This document shows positions 1-11,002 of a stretch of DNA of 64,000 nt, in pieces. The DNA is from Carallia brachiata (taxonomy: Eukaryota > Streptophyta > Magnoliopsida > Malpighiales > Rhizophoraceae): the NCBI GenBank assembly GCA_021464245.1, contig JADCRB010000163.1, forward strand, positions 248,001-312,000, in the 5' to 3' direction. The number at the start of each line of letters is the position of its first letter. The first letter of the stretch is position 1. The notes under the pieces are model-generated. The model did not search any database. It worked only from the letters and a program-made list of their open reading frames with translations, and was not told where the DNA came from. The position numbers and the translations under genes were made by a program.

Positions 1-745
1 GAGAGAGAGGGTAGAGAGAGAATGAGTAGGGAGAATGGCAGAGAGAAAGAAGAGAGAGAGAGGGTAGAGAAAGAATAAGTAAAGAGAATGATAGAGAGAG
101 AAAAATGAGAGAGAGAGAGTAGAGAGAGAATGAGTAGAGAGACTGGTAAAATAAGAAAAAAGAGAGAGAGTCTGGGTAGAGAGAGAATGAGTAGAGAAAG
201 AAAAAGGAGAGAGAGGGTAGAGAGAGAATGCTAGAGCAAGAAAAAAGAGAGAGAATGTGGTTCGACAGAGAATGGTAGAGAAAAAAAAGAGAGAGAGAGA
301 GAGAGGGCAGAGAGAGAATGAGTAGAGAGAATGGTAGAGCAAGAAAAGTGAGAGAGAATGGTAGAGAGAGAAAATTGAGAGAGAGAGAGGGTAGAGAGAG
401 AATGAGTAGAGAGAATGGTTGAGGGAGAAAAAGGAAAGAGAGAGAGAGTGGGTTGAGGGAGAATCAGTAAAGTGAATGGTCGAAAGAGAAAAAGGGGAGA
501 GAGGGAGGAGAAAGAATGAGTAGAGAGAAAAAAAAGAGAGAGAGATGATAGAGAGAGAATGGTAGAGATAGAAAAAGAGAAGAGAGGGTAGAGAGAGAAT
601 GGTAGAGATAGAAAAAGGAGAGAGGGTAGAGAGAGAAAGAGTAGAGAGAGAAAAAATATAGAGGGATAGAGAGAGGATGAGTAAAAAGAGATAAGGTAAA
701 GAGGTTGGATAGAGAGAGAAAATGTTGTGAGAGAAAGTATAGAAA
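1..745. repeat. GA-rich degenerate minisatellite
   Basis: The whole stretch is built of purine-rich units that recur every roughly 40-60 bases in the pattern GGTAGAGAGAGAATGAGTAGAGAG followed by AATGGTAGAG and an A-rich spacer. Units differ by small substitutions and by the number of GA steps. The window starts inside the array, so its full length is unknown. The opposite strand reads as Phe/Leu/Ser-rich low-complexity frames, which I do not regard as genes. Confidence 0.85.
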
Positions 746-2981
746 AGAAATCAAAAAATAAAATGGGAAATCTAATTTTTATTATTTTCTTTAAAAAACG
801 CTTTTAACTTTTCAACAAAAAAAAGAAAACAAAATTAATAGCAAATATATTTTCTATTTTTTGTGAAAAATAAATGAAAAATAAGATATAAAATCGTTAC
901 CAAATGAGGCCTTGGTGTTGATCACTCATTTGGGAAAAATAACTTCTTTTCCCATGCCTTTTGTCCAAAAAAGAAAAAAAAAAAAAAAAAAAAAAGGAGT
1001 TGGGTCAATTGGGTGCGGCAGCTTCCCTTCATTATTTAGACCATTTGACTTGGAAAGTTTTTGTACAGCGTTTTAAACCAGGCCCCCAATATAGGATCCT
1101 TATAAGGATCCGCTTTAGGAAACTTTAATTTTGGAGAATTTAATTAGTAGGTATTAGTGTGGATAGTAGGGGTCTATCATCGTTTAATTAGAAATCTCGA
1201 GTTCGAATTTTTGGAGATGCAGTCGTATTAAATATCTACTGAAAGACCTTTGTCGCCTTTCGGGATCTTGTCTGAATCAGTTCATATTAGTCAACCCATT
1301 AAACTAAATACTGGACGGTCTAGACCAAAAAAATTTTTGGGGAATTTATTACCCTAACTTATTGCAAAATTATCCTATCCGAGATTGAATTTTTTGATAG
1401 TACTACTTGTACTGGAATCTCAGCTGTAGCAAATTAGGGGGAAAAAATGGTGTGCAATTGAAATTGTAAGTTATAGAAACATGATTAAGTCGAAATCATT
1501 TGATAGCTTGATCCTTAACACATAGACAATTCAAAAAAAAAAAAGGAAAAGAAAAAACAGTTGGGATTAAGACATTGTTTGAATATACAATGACTGGCAC
1601 CATTAGGATATCATTGGAAAAATAGGGTCAATATCAACAGATAAAACTGCTTACCTAGTTTTTGTTTTTTTTGTTGGTTTGACCAGACATCCTTACCTAA
1701 TCACAGATTAAAAAAAAATTTAACTCTCCTAATAATTGCTATTAAATATGCAGGAAATGTAACTTTTTCCAAAAAATTTTACGATGGGGAGACGAAGGAC
1801 TACCAACAACTTCACAAACTAGTGGCTACCGGGTTAGTTGCAAACTTTTTGTAGTATTTTTTGAAGTGAATATAACCTAATACCTTTTTTTCGAAATCAT
1901 ACAGTTTTTATTTTTTTTGTCAACTTTCAAGCCCTCCAACCTTTTCCGCAAGTGAGGAGAAAATACATGGCTACAGAACAAATGTGATCATGTTTTTCAA
2001 CCTCATGTCGTGTCGATATATGAATTCGAGTCTTCCAAAGAACTTCTTTATAAAAACAACAATCATAGTGCATGATTACGTAAAATAAAGGATTATAATA
2101 GGATCCTAATCTCATCGTTTGCCCAGTGGCGACTCAATTCTCAACTTGAGTGACAATGAAATGGCACCTAAATTAAAAAGAAAGACTTGACCCATATGCT
2201 CATGTATGTATGATGAGCACAACAATAGCTCTTTGGTTATAATAATTAATGAAGTTTATCTAATCTCTAAAGAAAAATTAAGAAAAGAAGTCGAATATGA
2301 AATTGGAAATTGGGTAACTTAAGAAATCTTTTTCTGATTCTTTTCAACCATGTCTTTGTTTTTTAGTTTTGTTGATTCCAAGATTATTTTATCCACAATT
2401 ACTTGGAGATCGACAGCTCTACTATTGTACAAGTGGAACTTGTCTTATTGCCTCATTGGAGGCCGGATGATTGAAGGACGGAGCAACCATTTATTAATTA
2501 CATAATCCCAAAAGATTCCATAAGGCTGAAATGATGAATTGTCAACAAAAAATTTTGCTAGCTACAGTTACTTTTTATCTCCTACTTCTTTTTAAGTACT
2601 GTGACCTCAAATCTCCAAAATATATGCTTAAACTAGAAACCATATTTAAGTTTCTCATTGGAGATTGTAAATAACGTAATTGGCTATGTTAGCTACAACA
2701 AGAAATAAATCGAACCATTTGATAGTTTAATCCTTATCAAATCAACAATTAAATAAAGGTTGGCTTAAGACATTATCTAAATACATAATGACTGGCACTA
2801 TGGGGATTATGATTAGAAAAATTGCTTCGTTATTGACACCTAAGATACACGTAAACTGCTTACTTCGTTTCTTAAACCTCCCTTTTTTGCTCATTTGTGG
2901 ATTAACCCATGCAAATCTATTTTAACACAGAAGTTTCTTTATTAGCCGAACCTTTTCGATGAAAGGAAAAAGAGGAAACCA
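746..2981. other. AT-rich intergenic region without a gene
   Basis: No coding region is supported here. Visible structure is limited to a poly-A run at about 969-994, a perfect 18-base palindrome at 1094-1111, and a weak tRNA-like B-box (GAGTTCGAAT) near 1199-1208 that lacks a convincing A-box. Short frames on both strands show no family signature. Confidence 0.6.
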
Positions 2982-2991
2982 CACCATTTTT

Positions 2992-3117
2992 TATTTTTTA
3001 TTTTAAAGGAGCTGTAGAACAGCTAGTAGGGGAGAGAAACATGAGAATAACAGGTCCGGAGTTCGAACCCGGACCTGGTAGTTGGAGGATAAACCCTCCA
3101 ACCACTGCAGCCAAAGG
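2992..3117 (-). mobile_element. tRNA-derived SINE with 10-bp TSD
   Basis: Read on the minus strand, the element begins CCTTTGGCTGCAGTGG (A-box-like, complement of 3102-3113). About 35 bases later it carries a strong RNA polymerase III B-box, GGGTTCGAACTCC (complement of 3059-3071). It ends in an A-rich tail, the complement of the T-rich run at 2992-3008. The 10-base sequence CACCATTTTT occurs at 2982-2991 and again at 3118-3127, directly flanking the body; this is the duplication expected from LINE-assisted insertion. The body is about 126 bp, within the normal size range of plant SINEs. The family name cannot be given from sight. Confidence 0.75.
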
Positions 3118-3127
3118 CACCATTTTT

Positions 3128-4946
3128 AAAGTTTTGGTAAATCAACTTGGAATACTTGGATATGGAATTGGGCCTCTTCTTTGACATGGGTAGTTTAACG
3201 AACTGATCAAGCATTTAGGTTAGGCTCGGTTTCTCGAGTAGCCCCTCTGTGGAGCCGACCACTCCGGAACAAAGGCAGGCCTTGGATATGGGACTTCGCT
3301 GCATTTTCAGTTAGTTAAAAGCCCATAAAGAAAATGATGTCGTTTTCTTCATCGCCCAAGCCCTTCATCAGCTGCCTATGGGCTCTTTTTAGGAATGGGC
3401 CACTGAAGCTTTTTCGTTTATTAATCTTAAAACTCCATTTGGAAAAAAAAAAACTCCATTTTGATTACAAAAAAAATTTCATAAAGAATTTTTATTTATT
3501 ATAATTATTTTTTTGATATTGCTTAGAATTTAGAAGTTTTAATTTTTTTTTATGGTTTCACTTTTCTATCTCTAACACAATCAAAAAAAATATATATTAC
3601 AAAAAAATCCATAAAAAAGAATCATGATAAATCAAAAGGATTGAATCTCATATTATTTTGCATTTTATAAAGTTTTTTATAATTAAAAAGAGATTTAAAA
3701 TTAATTGAATCATGAAGGAATGTCTTAATTGCCAAAAGTAGAAACTATAAATCTCATAGTGTAAATTAGAATCATATAAAAGTGAAATTTAAAAGACATA
3801 AAATACGAGGGATTAGATGCATTTAACTTTAAATAAATGATAGGGATGCAAAAAGTTTATCATCCAGCTTTAATAGCTTCACCGTTCACCACGCATCACA
3901 TTGGCGGGCAAGCAACTTTTTGTAGCTCTTGGCCTAGGTAAACTAATATAAAAACAGAAGACATAATTAACAGATCAAATTGAATTTTATTGAATTGAAC
4001 CAAAATTTTAGTTAACCAAAATAAATTTTGGTCATTCATTCATTGAACCATTATCTTTTTGCCTCAATTAAAATTTTCATATTTTAAAAAAATCTCAGTA
4101 TGTATATATATACAGCCTCTTTACTAAAACAAAGGAAATGTTACATATATTGATCCTTCTTCAGACCTAAAAAATATGAGAATTTTGCGCATTTAGATGT
4201 TTTTTTTTTAATTTTGGAGTAAATGACAACTGAGTCCTCAATTTTTATAGAATTTTTTTTATTGTAGTTCTATTATTTTTTATTTTCTCATTTCTTCTTT
4301 ATAGTTTTATGTTTTGTTTCATTTCAAATTTTCAATCTATTTTTTGATGAAATTTAAATATTTTGAAGAATATTTATTATGTCGTCTAGTCAAACACTTT
4401 TTCTTTACGAATAAGCTAATTTCCTTCAAAATAGTGTAATATAGAACAAAATACAAATATTTAAAACTAAATGGAAAAAAAAAAAAGTAATAACACTATT
4501 CAAACAATTCATAATGGTTTATTAGTGATTTTTTTGCTTATTTGGGCGAGCTCCTTTTTTGTGAAAGAGTATTTTATTTGTAAAGTAAAAAAGAGAAAGG
4601 AATATCTTGAAGGTACAAAATGAAAAATTCATAATATTTTTTTTAAATTCTTATTGCACTCTAGCGACCCTTGCTTGAATTTTTAATTCGTGATTCAAGC
4701 AGTTCACAAGTTTTTTAGAGTTCTTTTGAAAGTTAGAATTTATTGGCCAATATTTCATCTGAAAAAGTTTTTTTTCTCACACGGACAAAAAGCGATCAGC
4801 CAGTAATAAGGATGACAAAAAAGAAAAAAAAAAAAAAGAAGCCTGATTTATTCAAATTGGGCTTTATATCCATGATCACAGATCCATAGTCTGCAAACAA
4901 AATACATGGATCAAACCTAAAAATATCAGAGTCTATGAACATCTTT
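3128..4946. other. AT-rich intergenic region without a gene
   Basis: AT-rich sequence with many homopolymer runs. No reading frame with recognisable protein features, no RNA gene and no clear element boundary was found. Confidence 0.6.
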
Positions 4947-4984
4947 AACGGAACAAGTTTTCAATACCAGAAAAGATCGAATTT

Positions 4985-5221
4985 CAAGAAACAAACTCCA
5001 AGACCGTCTACATGGCAATTATGGATCACAAAGAAGAGTGGCCATGGGAGGTCGCTTCTATTCTCAGGGATATTAAGAAGCTACTTTCTTTAGCAGTCAA
5101 TTGTACTTTTGCTCTTATTCCTAAAATTGCTAACAAAACAGCTAATTGGGTGGCTCATCAATTCAAAGAGGGTACTTGTTCTTTGAATTGGGTTAGCAAC
5201 CTATCTACGACTTTATCTTAG
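4985..5221 (+). pseudogene. LINE RNase H C-terminal fragment
   Basis: The frame is open from the truncation point at 4985 through the first ATG at 5012 to a TAG stop at 5219-5221. It encodes the end of the RNase H domain found at the C-terminus of many plant LINE ORF2 proteins. Recognisable pieces are a DHKEEWPWEVASILRDIKKL helix-like segment, followed by the conserved NKTANWVAHQFKEG block (family pattern N-x-A-[DH]-W-[LV]-A), and a short hydrophobic tail. Endonuclease and reverse transcriptase are absent, so this is a dead 5'-truncated copy and not a host gene. The domain assignment rests on motif recognition only. Confidence 0.75.
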
Positions 5222-5270
5222 TTGTTATCTTTGGATATTACTTATTAATATATTTCATAGCCTTTTCAGT

Positions 5271-5310
<40 letters not shown>
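4985..5310 (+). mobile_element. 5'-truncated LINE with poly-A tail and TSD
   Basis: The 10-base sequence GATCGAATTT is present at 4975-4984 and again at 5311-5320. Between the copies lie an open frame (4985-5221), a short 3' untranslated region and a pure A tail of nearly 40 bases (5272-5310). This is the classic result of target-primed reverse transcription with severe 5' truncation. The uninterrupted frame, long pure tail and perfect duplication all suggest a recent insertion. It sits inside the older retroposon at 4960-6071. Confidence 0.88.
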
Positions 5311-5312
<2 letters not shown>

Positions 5313-6173
5313 TCGAATTTTATTAAACCATAAAAAGAGTACAGTAAGGGTCTAAAAACATTATATATAGACAGCCCGACAATCCAAACCAACCAAATAG
5401 GCCACCAAGAGAAACCACAGGAATAGGCCATGACACTACCAAAGAAAGCCAGGCCCAAAGCCCAAACCGAGATCGGCCCACAGGCCGAAGGGCACACTAG
5501 CCTAAAATTAGCTCCACAGGCACCTCTCACTAAAGAGGGACTAACATCAGCGATCGCTAGTGAGAGCTCCACTGCCAAACGACGACCACTCGCCAACAGA
5601 CTATAAAGGAATGCCAACCATCACCTGAAATGACAACAAATTCAACGAGAAGCACCTGGAGTCGGATGGCAAAACCAAAGCAAAGTAGTGACCCACATCG
5701 GAAATGCAACCCCCATGTGCCAACGGGATATCGGAATCACCGAACCTCCACCCAATATAGTAGGCTTGGCCGCAAGCCAACAACAGGAAACCCCCCACCC
5801 CCACGCTGATCGCAAGGACGATTGGGGAAGGTACGGGATTGTGCACACCAACGCCGAGCCCCACCAAACAAGCATGCACAACAGAGAGTCAAAAACCAAA
5901 GACCTAAAACCCAACCCCCACCACGGAAACGAGGCAAGATCGACGAGAAGACAACCAACAAATGGTCACCAAGGACCAATTGAGCTTCACCAAGGAAGCA
6001 ACAAATAAAAAGTGCTCTCGGCACAAGTTAGAGACCACCTGCACACGTAGCCTCTTCTAGACACCTTCCCCAACGGAACAAGTTGCAGAAGGGGTAATTA
6101 ATGATTAAATGGGAATAGGACTACATAACTTATGAGAAAAGTTGAATGCATAATTTTGAAAATCAGACTGAAC

Positions 6174-6804
6174 TATAAGTGTTTGGGTTTGGGTTGGATC
6201 ACTTTGGGTTTGGGTCGTTTTGGATCGAGTTACTTATAAGTTAATTTATTTTCAGATTATTTTGAGTTAGATTACTTCAAATTCGGTTCGGATTCAAGTC
6301 AACCCACGGGTTGCTACGTTATAAAAAATTATGATATGACATTTTCTATTAAAAATTTCAAAAATTTTAAAAATTTACAAAATTTTAATAAAAATTCTTA
6401 AAAATAAAAAAAATTATATAATCAAAAAATAATTGAAGATATTTCTTTTAAAACATTCTAAAAAATTAAAATAAAATTTAAAACCGTATAAAAAATTTCA
6501 AAATATTTTTAAAAAATTTATAATTAAGATTTATATTTAAAATAATAGAATCTATACTTTTTATAATATAAAATATGTTAAATTTTTTTATTTTATTTTT
6601 TTGTCTAAGAAAAAAAGAGTTCGGGTCAGACGGGTCAGATTAGAGTTGAGTTCGGGTTTGACCCAAAATTTTTGGATCATTTTGGTTTAGCGTCATTTTG
6701 GGTTAGACCATTTTTTTGGATCGAATTTGGGTCGAATTTGAATCGTATTTTTTTGGACAGATTCGAATCAATCCATAGGGTCAGATCAAATTTTGACACC
6801 CCTA
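6174..6804. mobile_element. degenerate hAT-like non-autonomous element (candidate)
   Basis: The right end reads TTTTGACACCCCTA (6791-6804), typical of hAT-type termini (TAGGGGTGTCAA on the other strand). The left end TATAAGTGT (6174-6182) matches this only partly. The flanking octamers GACTGAAC (6166-6173) and AACTGAAT (6805-6812) agree at 6 of 8 positions, as expected for an aged 8-bp duplication. Subterminal GGGTTTGGGTTGG and GGATCGAATTTGGGTC repeats flank a very AT-rich core (6330-6600). No transposase is present. Confidence 0.4.
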
Positions 6805-6812
6805 AACTGAAT

Positions 6813-7591
6813 CAATTAGTCAGACCTCAAAAAATAAAAATCAATTTAAAGTCCGATCCAGTTGTACCATAAATTGACAAATCAATTACGTTTTCCTGCT
6901 TCAGTTGGTTTGGTCAGCAACCAAAATAATTTCCGAAATTCAAAGGCGCATGGTAACCCTCTGGCTCATGACTTGTTACAAATTATAAGAGGCCTGCGCG
7001 CGCTACTATACCAAGTTATGAATTGGTAGCTCATTTTACTAGAAAAAAATTAAGAGAAAATAAAAAATAATTATAAAATAGTCATACATAATAAAATAAT
7101 TTTTCTTAGTAAAAAATGAATTTAAAAATTTTTAAAATTATGATTTCAAGTAATATTAAATATATTTAGGTTAATACTAAATACATTTTGAATTTAGTTT
7201 TAACAAAAATTAAATTTTAATTATTTATTAGAGATAAAACTCATTCTTATAATTATTTTATAGTTATTTCCTATTTCCTCCCAGTAAGACTCTTTTACTT
7301 ATTATTGAATATTTTCACAACGTAGCTGTGGGTGCCCCATTCTCCTAAATTAGAAATTGACAATTACTATTTTTTTATTTTTATTTTTTTCCTTTTGTTA
7401 AGAAAATTATTGATTATTTCTCTTACATTAATTTCTAATAGAAAGACTAATCTAATTTATAAATATAGTTCCCAAAACACAATTTACTTTAAGTGCTTAT
7501 TGCCTTTTATTAAAACTTTTCGTCACACTATGGAAATACTTTTGAAATATATAATTTAAATAAAGCCTTTAACTTATATATAAATGAATTT

Positions 7592-7627
<36 letters not shown>

Positions 7628-8190
7628 CTATGTTATTTTTGTTTAATTTATTTACATATATTTGTTTTATTAAATTTTTTAATCTTACTTTTCAATAAAT
7701 TGTAAATCATATATGTTAAACCTACAAATATGAGTATTTCTAATATATTTATATGATATTAGTATAATATTATATTTTATATATTAATTTTTTATATATA
7801 ATGTATATAAATATTTAATTTTTATATATTTAATGATAAATATCAATTTTATTAATTCAACATCAATTGAATTGATTAAATTTTAAACTTCTGTCAAATT
7901 GGTTAAGTTTTGAAATTCTAAATCTTTTAATTCAATAGCTAATTTGGAACTTTTTACTTTGGTTGAATAAAAACATCAAATGATAGCTCTAACCTTAACT
8001 CGAAGATAAAGTAATTTTTTTCTTTGGTTTTTTTTTGGTTTTGAGTTAAATGGGCACGAGTTAAGTAGGAATATGAAAATGAAAAAACCTAAGGTGTAAC
8101 TAAAACTAGAAAGTACAACTTCGGACAATCCACATGTTGTCCTCAATGAAGCCCCAAAATACATTCACAAAAGTAAAAATGGAAAAAAAA
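6813..8190. other. very AT-rich intergenic region
   Basis: Composed largely of A/T runs and short frames without protein signatures. The only discrete structure is the TA microsatellite at 7595-7627. No gene, RNA or intact element is supported. Confidence 0.6.
7595..7627. repeat. (TA)n microsatellite
   Basis: An uninterrupted run of about sixteen TA dinucleotides in an AT-rich background. Confidence 0.9.
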
Positions 8191-9713
8191 AAACAAAGCA
8201 GTAAAACAGAGAAAGACACCAAAAACCCTTTTAGTTTTGGATCTGTCTCTATAGGGTTTTGCTTTAGCCTTGCTCTTTTTGCTTACCTGTAGGTCTCAAA
8301 TTCACTTTGCTCCTTGCTCCTTTTGTCTCTTTGAGATATTTATTTTGTTTATTCTTTTTAATTTCCCTTTCTTTGTGAGGCTTTCAATAATTTGTGTTCT
8401 GTACTTTGTTAGGAATCTTTTTATATTTATTGAAAATTTTGATTACCCACTCCGCAAAAAAATGAATTAGATTGGGTTTTTGGGTTTCCTTTGTTGTTGC
8501 TCCCTGTTGGGTTGCCAAGAAAATGGTAAAGAATTGAAAGGAAAATGGAAGAAAACTGCTTTTTGAAGAACATGGAAGAAAGGCTGCGATTTTGTTCTTT
8601 TCTCTAGTCTTCGGCTGTCAGGAAATGAAAAAAATGCATCTTTTAATGAATTTATTTGTGGGCTTACTGATCTTATGGTGGAATAGGATTCACTAACTAT
8701 ATATATGTATGTATGTATGTATGCAACTATGTATTTTCTGGGTTTTGAAAAAATATCTTGTTATTGATTGAATTTTTTTCTCTTGTAATTTGGAGTGTTG
8801 CCAACTAGTCCTGTGCCCATAAGTTTACCATTTGTTTTCCCTGTTTCGTATTCTCCTCTCTGGTTGATAATTAGCTAAGTGGGGCTGCCCACAATGGATG
8901 ACCCATTGTGCAGCTTGCTTTCTTCTGCATGTTGGATACCTCTGTTTTGATGTTATAATCCAAATTTGGCATTCACCTCTTTGAACAGGTTCCCGCAGTT
9001 TTCATGGATTCCGGTCTCAATTGGGCTTCATTTTAGTTTTCAAAATACTAGATTTTCATTTCCTTGGTTCTTTTTCATCTTGAGATTTTGTTGCCAACTA
9101 ATTTTTGTTATGAGACTTTAAATGTCTGTAATCACTATTATCTTACCATTCTTTGATTTTATATTTTTCTGCTTTATTTTTTATCCGTCATCTTTCTTAT
9201 TTTTTAAATTTTTTGGTAGTGAAAGTCAATTTATGATATGTGTGTTGTGCATGATGAAAAATTATAGCATAGAAAACAGGGAAGAATGTTAAGATGGATT
9301 CCAGTGGTTTAATTGTTCCTAAAATTTGCTACAACTTGTTGTATGTGAGTGAGAACTACCTTTTCTATTTGACAAGCACTTGCAATGGTCTTGCTGCTGT
9401 TGCATTGTAGGCATCGTGTAGTTATACTCCTTTGTTGAGTTTCTTGCAGAAAAGGAAGTTAGTGGACTTAGTGCAGGAAATTATTGTCTCATCTATTTTG
9501 ATAAAGGAATGCCTTGTGGGCCCTCATAAAGGCATTCACTTTCCATTTGATGGCACTTCCTATCCTACTTTCTTGCAAATATGAGCTTTCATAAAGTATG
9601 TGCGTCATTTAAATTTTCATAATGTTGTCTTGGTCTTTGTATCTGCAGGGATCACTTGTGCTATAAGTGCTGTGAAAAAGTTTGTAAATTTTGGCAGTCA
9701 ACTTAATTTGTCA
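8191..9713 (+). other. upstream and 5' untranslated region of the NUP50-like gene, with probable 5'UTR intron
   Basis: The stretch ahead of the start codon ends with a textbook splice acceptor, a T-rich tract then GTATCTGCAG at 9639-9648. A short 5' untranslated exon (9649-9713) therefore precedes the ATG. The pyrimidine-rich sequence around 8220-8350 could contain the first non-coding exon. A donor cannot be fixed by eye (GTAGGT near 8289 is one candidate). A GTAT microsatellite sits at about 8706-8722. The intron itself is inference from the acceptor and T-rich composition. Confidence 0.45.
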
Positions 9714-11002
9714 ATGGGGGACGCAGAGAACTCCCTTCCACCCTCAAAGAAGAGGGCTGCTGGGAGGGAGCTTTCGAAAGAGAACCTTGGCCTTGATGAT
9801 GATGAAGATTCTACTGAGCAAGAGACTGGAACTTTTAAGAGGGCTAGTGATGAAGTGCTTGCTAGCAGAAGAATCGTGAAAGTTCGTCGTGGTCATGTTT
9901 CATCAACTACATCATCAGTTAACCCTTTTGCTGGGATTCGCTTGGTGCCTCCTAGTGAAGCTGCTGCAACTGCTGCAACTCCAGTGGCAGTAACAACTGA
10001 ACAGGTAGTTTCCGAGAAAGAATCTGAAGACAGAAAGAATGATGTTTGTGAGGAAACTGGAGAGGGTAATGATCACAGTATTGAGCTATCTGAAGGAAAG
10101 AAAATCATTCAGGGGCCACAAGTGATGTTGATGAGGTTAGTGCTGGGAACAAGGAGAATAATCATTTAGTCAATAAGGCAATTGAATCCCATGTGGAAAA
10201 CAAAAAATATTCAAAGGATGGTAACTCAGAAAATGAAAAAGCTGCAGACAATGATAAAAAAGAAACTGAAGATAAAGAGAATAGCAATGAAAATGTCAAT
10301 GCCAGCGCTCAAGGCAACTCTTTGAGTTCATTCCAACAGCTTTCAAGTAGTCAAAATGCTTTCACAGGGCTTGCTGGAACAGGTTTTTCCACTTCTACGT
10401 TCACATTTGGGCCAGTTCCAAAGGATGGCTTCTCATCGGGCACCGGTTCTCTGGCTGGGCAGAAAATTGACCAGCCTTTTTTCGGTTTCGGTCTTTCAAA
10501 CAATGGAAATTCTTCACTCTTTGGTGCATCAGGTTCATCTGCCGCGTCAAAAAATGAAGGAAGCAGTTTTCCTTCCATGCAGGAGGTTCCAATTGAGACA
10601 GGAGAAGAGAATGAGAGGGTGGTTTTCTCTGCTGATTCTGGATTGTTTGAGTTTCTAGATGGTGCCTGGAAGGAACGTGGAAAGGGAGAAGTAAAAGTGA
10701 ATGTCTCAACCACAGAGACAGGAAAAGCCAGGCTTCTTATGAGAGCTCGGGGTAATTACAGGTTGATTCTGAATGCAAGCCTTTACCCTGACATGAAACT
10801 GACTAATATGGACAAGCGAGGTATCACTTTTGCCTGCATCAACAGTACTGGTGAAAACAAGGACATTCTTTCGACATTCGCTTTGAAGTTCAAGGATGGT
10901 TCCATGGTGGAAGAGTTTCGTGCAGCTGTCTCAGCACATAAAGCTAGAACAGCCACAGTTCTGAGGACTCCAGAGAATTCACCAAAGGCTTCTGATGAGT
11001 GA
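9714..11002 (+). CDS. NUP50: nucleoporin NUP50-like protein (FG repeats plus RanBP1 domain), apparent frameshift
   Basis: This encodes a nuclear-basket nucleoporin of the NUP50/NUP2 family, which binds importin-alpha and Ran and helps release import cargo. I place the start at the ATG at 9714 ([20 protein letters not shown]), because this matches the conserved family N-terminus; the upstream in-frame codons look untranslated. The N-terminal block ends in a [11 protein letters not shown] motif typical of plant NUP50. A middle region carries FG-type repeats ([25 protein letters not shown]). The C-terminus is a RanBP1-like domain (from about 10580: ...[12 protein letters not shown]... to the ...[16 protein letters not shown] segment). 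The first frame holds to about 10098 and would stop at 10167-10169. The second frame, open to the TGA at 11000-11002, takes over at the A-rich GGAAAGAAAATC (10095-10106). A single-base loss there would explain it. The gene is otherwise a single coding exon of about 430 codons. Either a sequencing error or a real lesion is possible. Confidence 0.8.

Larger units (their letters stand above)
4960..6071 (-). mobile_element. older retroposon (LINE 3'-end-like) with 13-bp TSD, host of a nested LINE
   Basis: The 13-base sequence AACGGAACAAGTT occurs at 4947-4959 and at 6072-6084 and brackets this stretch. Minus the nested insertion (4985-5310 plus one 10-base duplication) the original element was about 776 bp. 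It is clearly richer in G+C than its surroundings. Read on the minus strand its end carries TACTGTACTC, a T-run and then GGTTTAATAAAATTC, which resembles the 3' ends of plant LINEs with an AATAAA signal just before the tail. The minus-strand frames inside it (5642-5914 and others) have no recognised domain and are probably untranslated sequence. Orientation and class are inferred; the flanking duplication is seen directly. Confidence 0.6.

Noticed and set aside
464..754. Open frame rich in Leu, Ser, Phe and Tyr on the minus strand
   Set aside because: It is the complement of the GA-rich minisatellite; composition is fully explained by the repeat.
1195..1215. Possible tRNA gene or SINE from the GAGTTCGAAT motif
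   Set aside because: A B-box-like motif is present but no A-box at the right distance, no acceptor stem and no flanking duplication.
5270..5914. Overlapping minus-strand frames with Gly, Val and Trp-rich sequence
   Set aside because: They lie within the untranslated part of a retroposon, one runs into the complement of a poly-A tract, and none shows a domain.
9691..10713. Alternative-frame readings overlapping the NUP50-like gene on both strands
   Set aside because: They are shadows of the real gene; the NUP50 frames carry the conserved N-terminus, FG repeats and RanBP1 domain.
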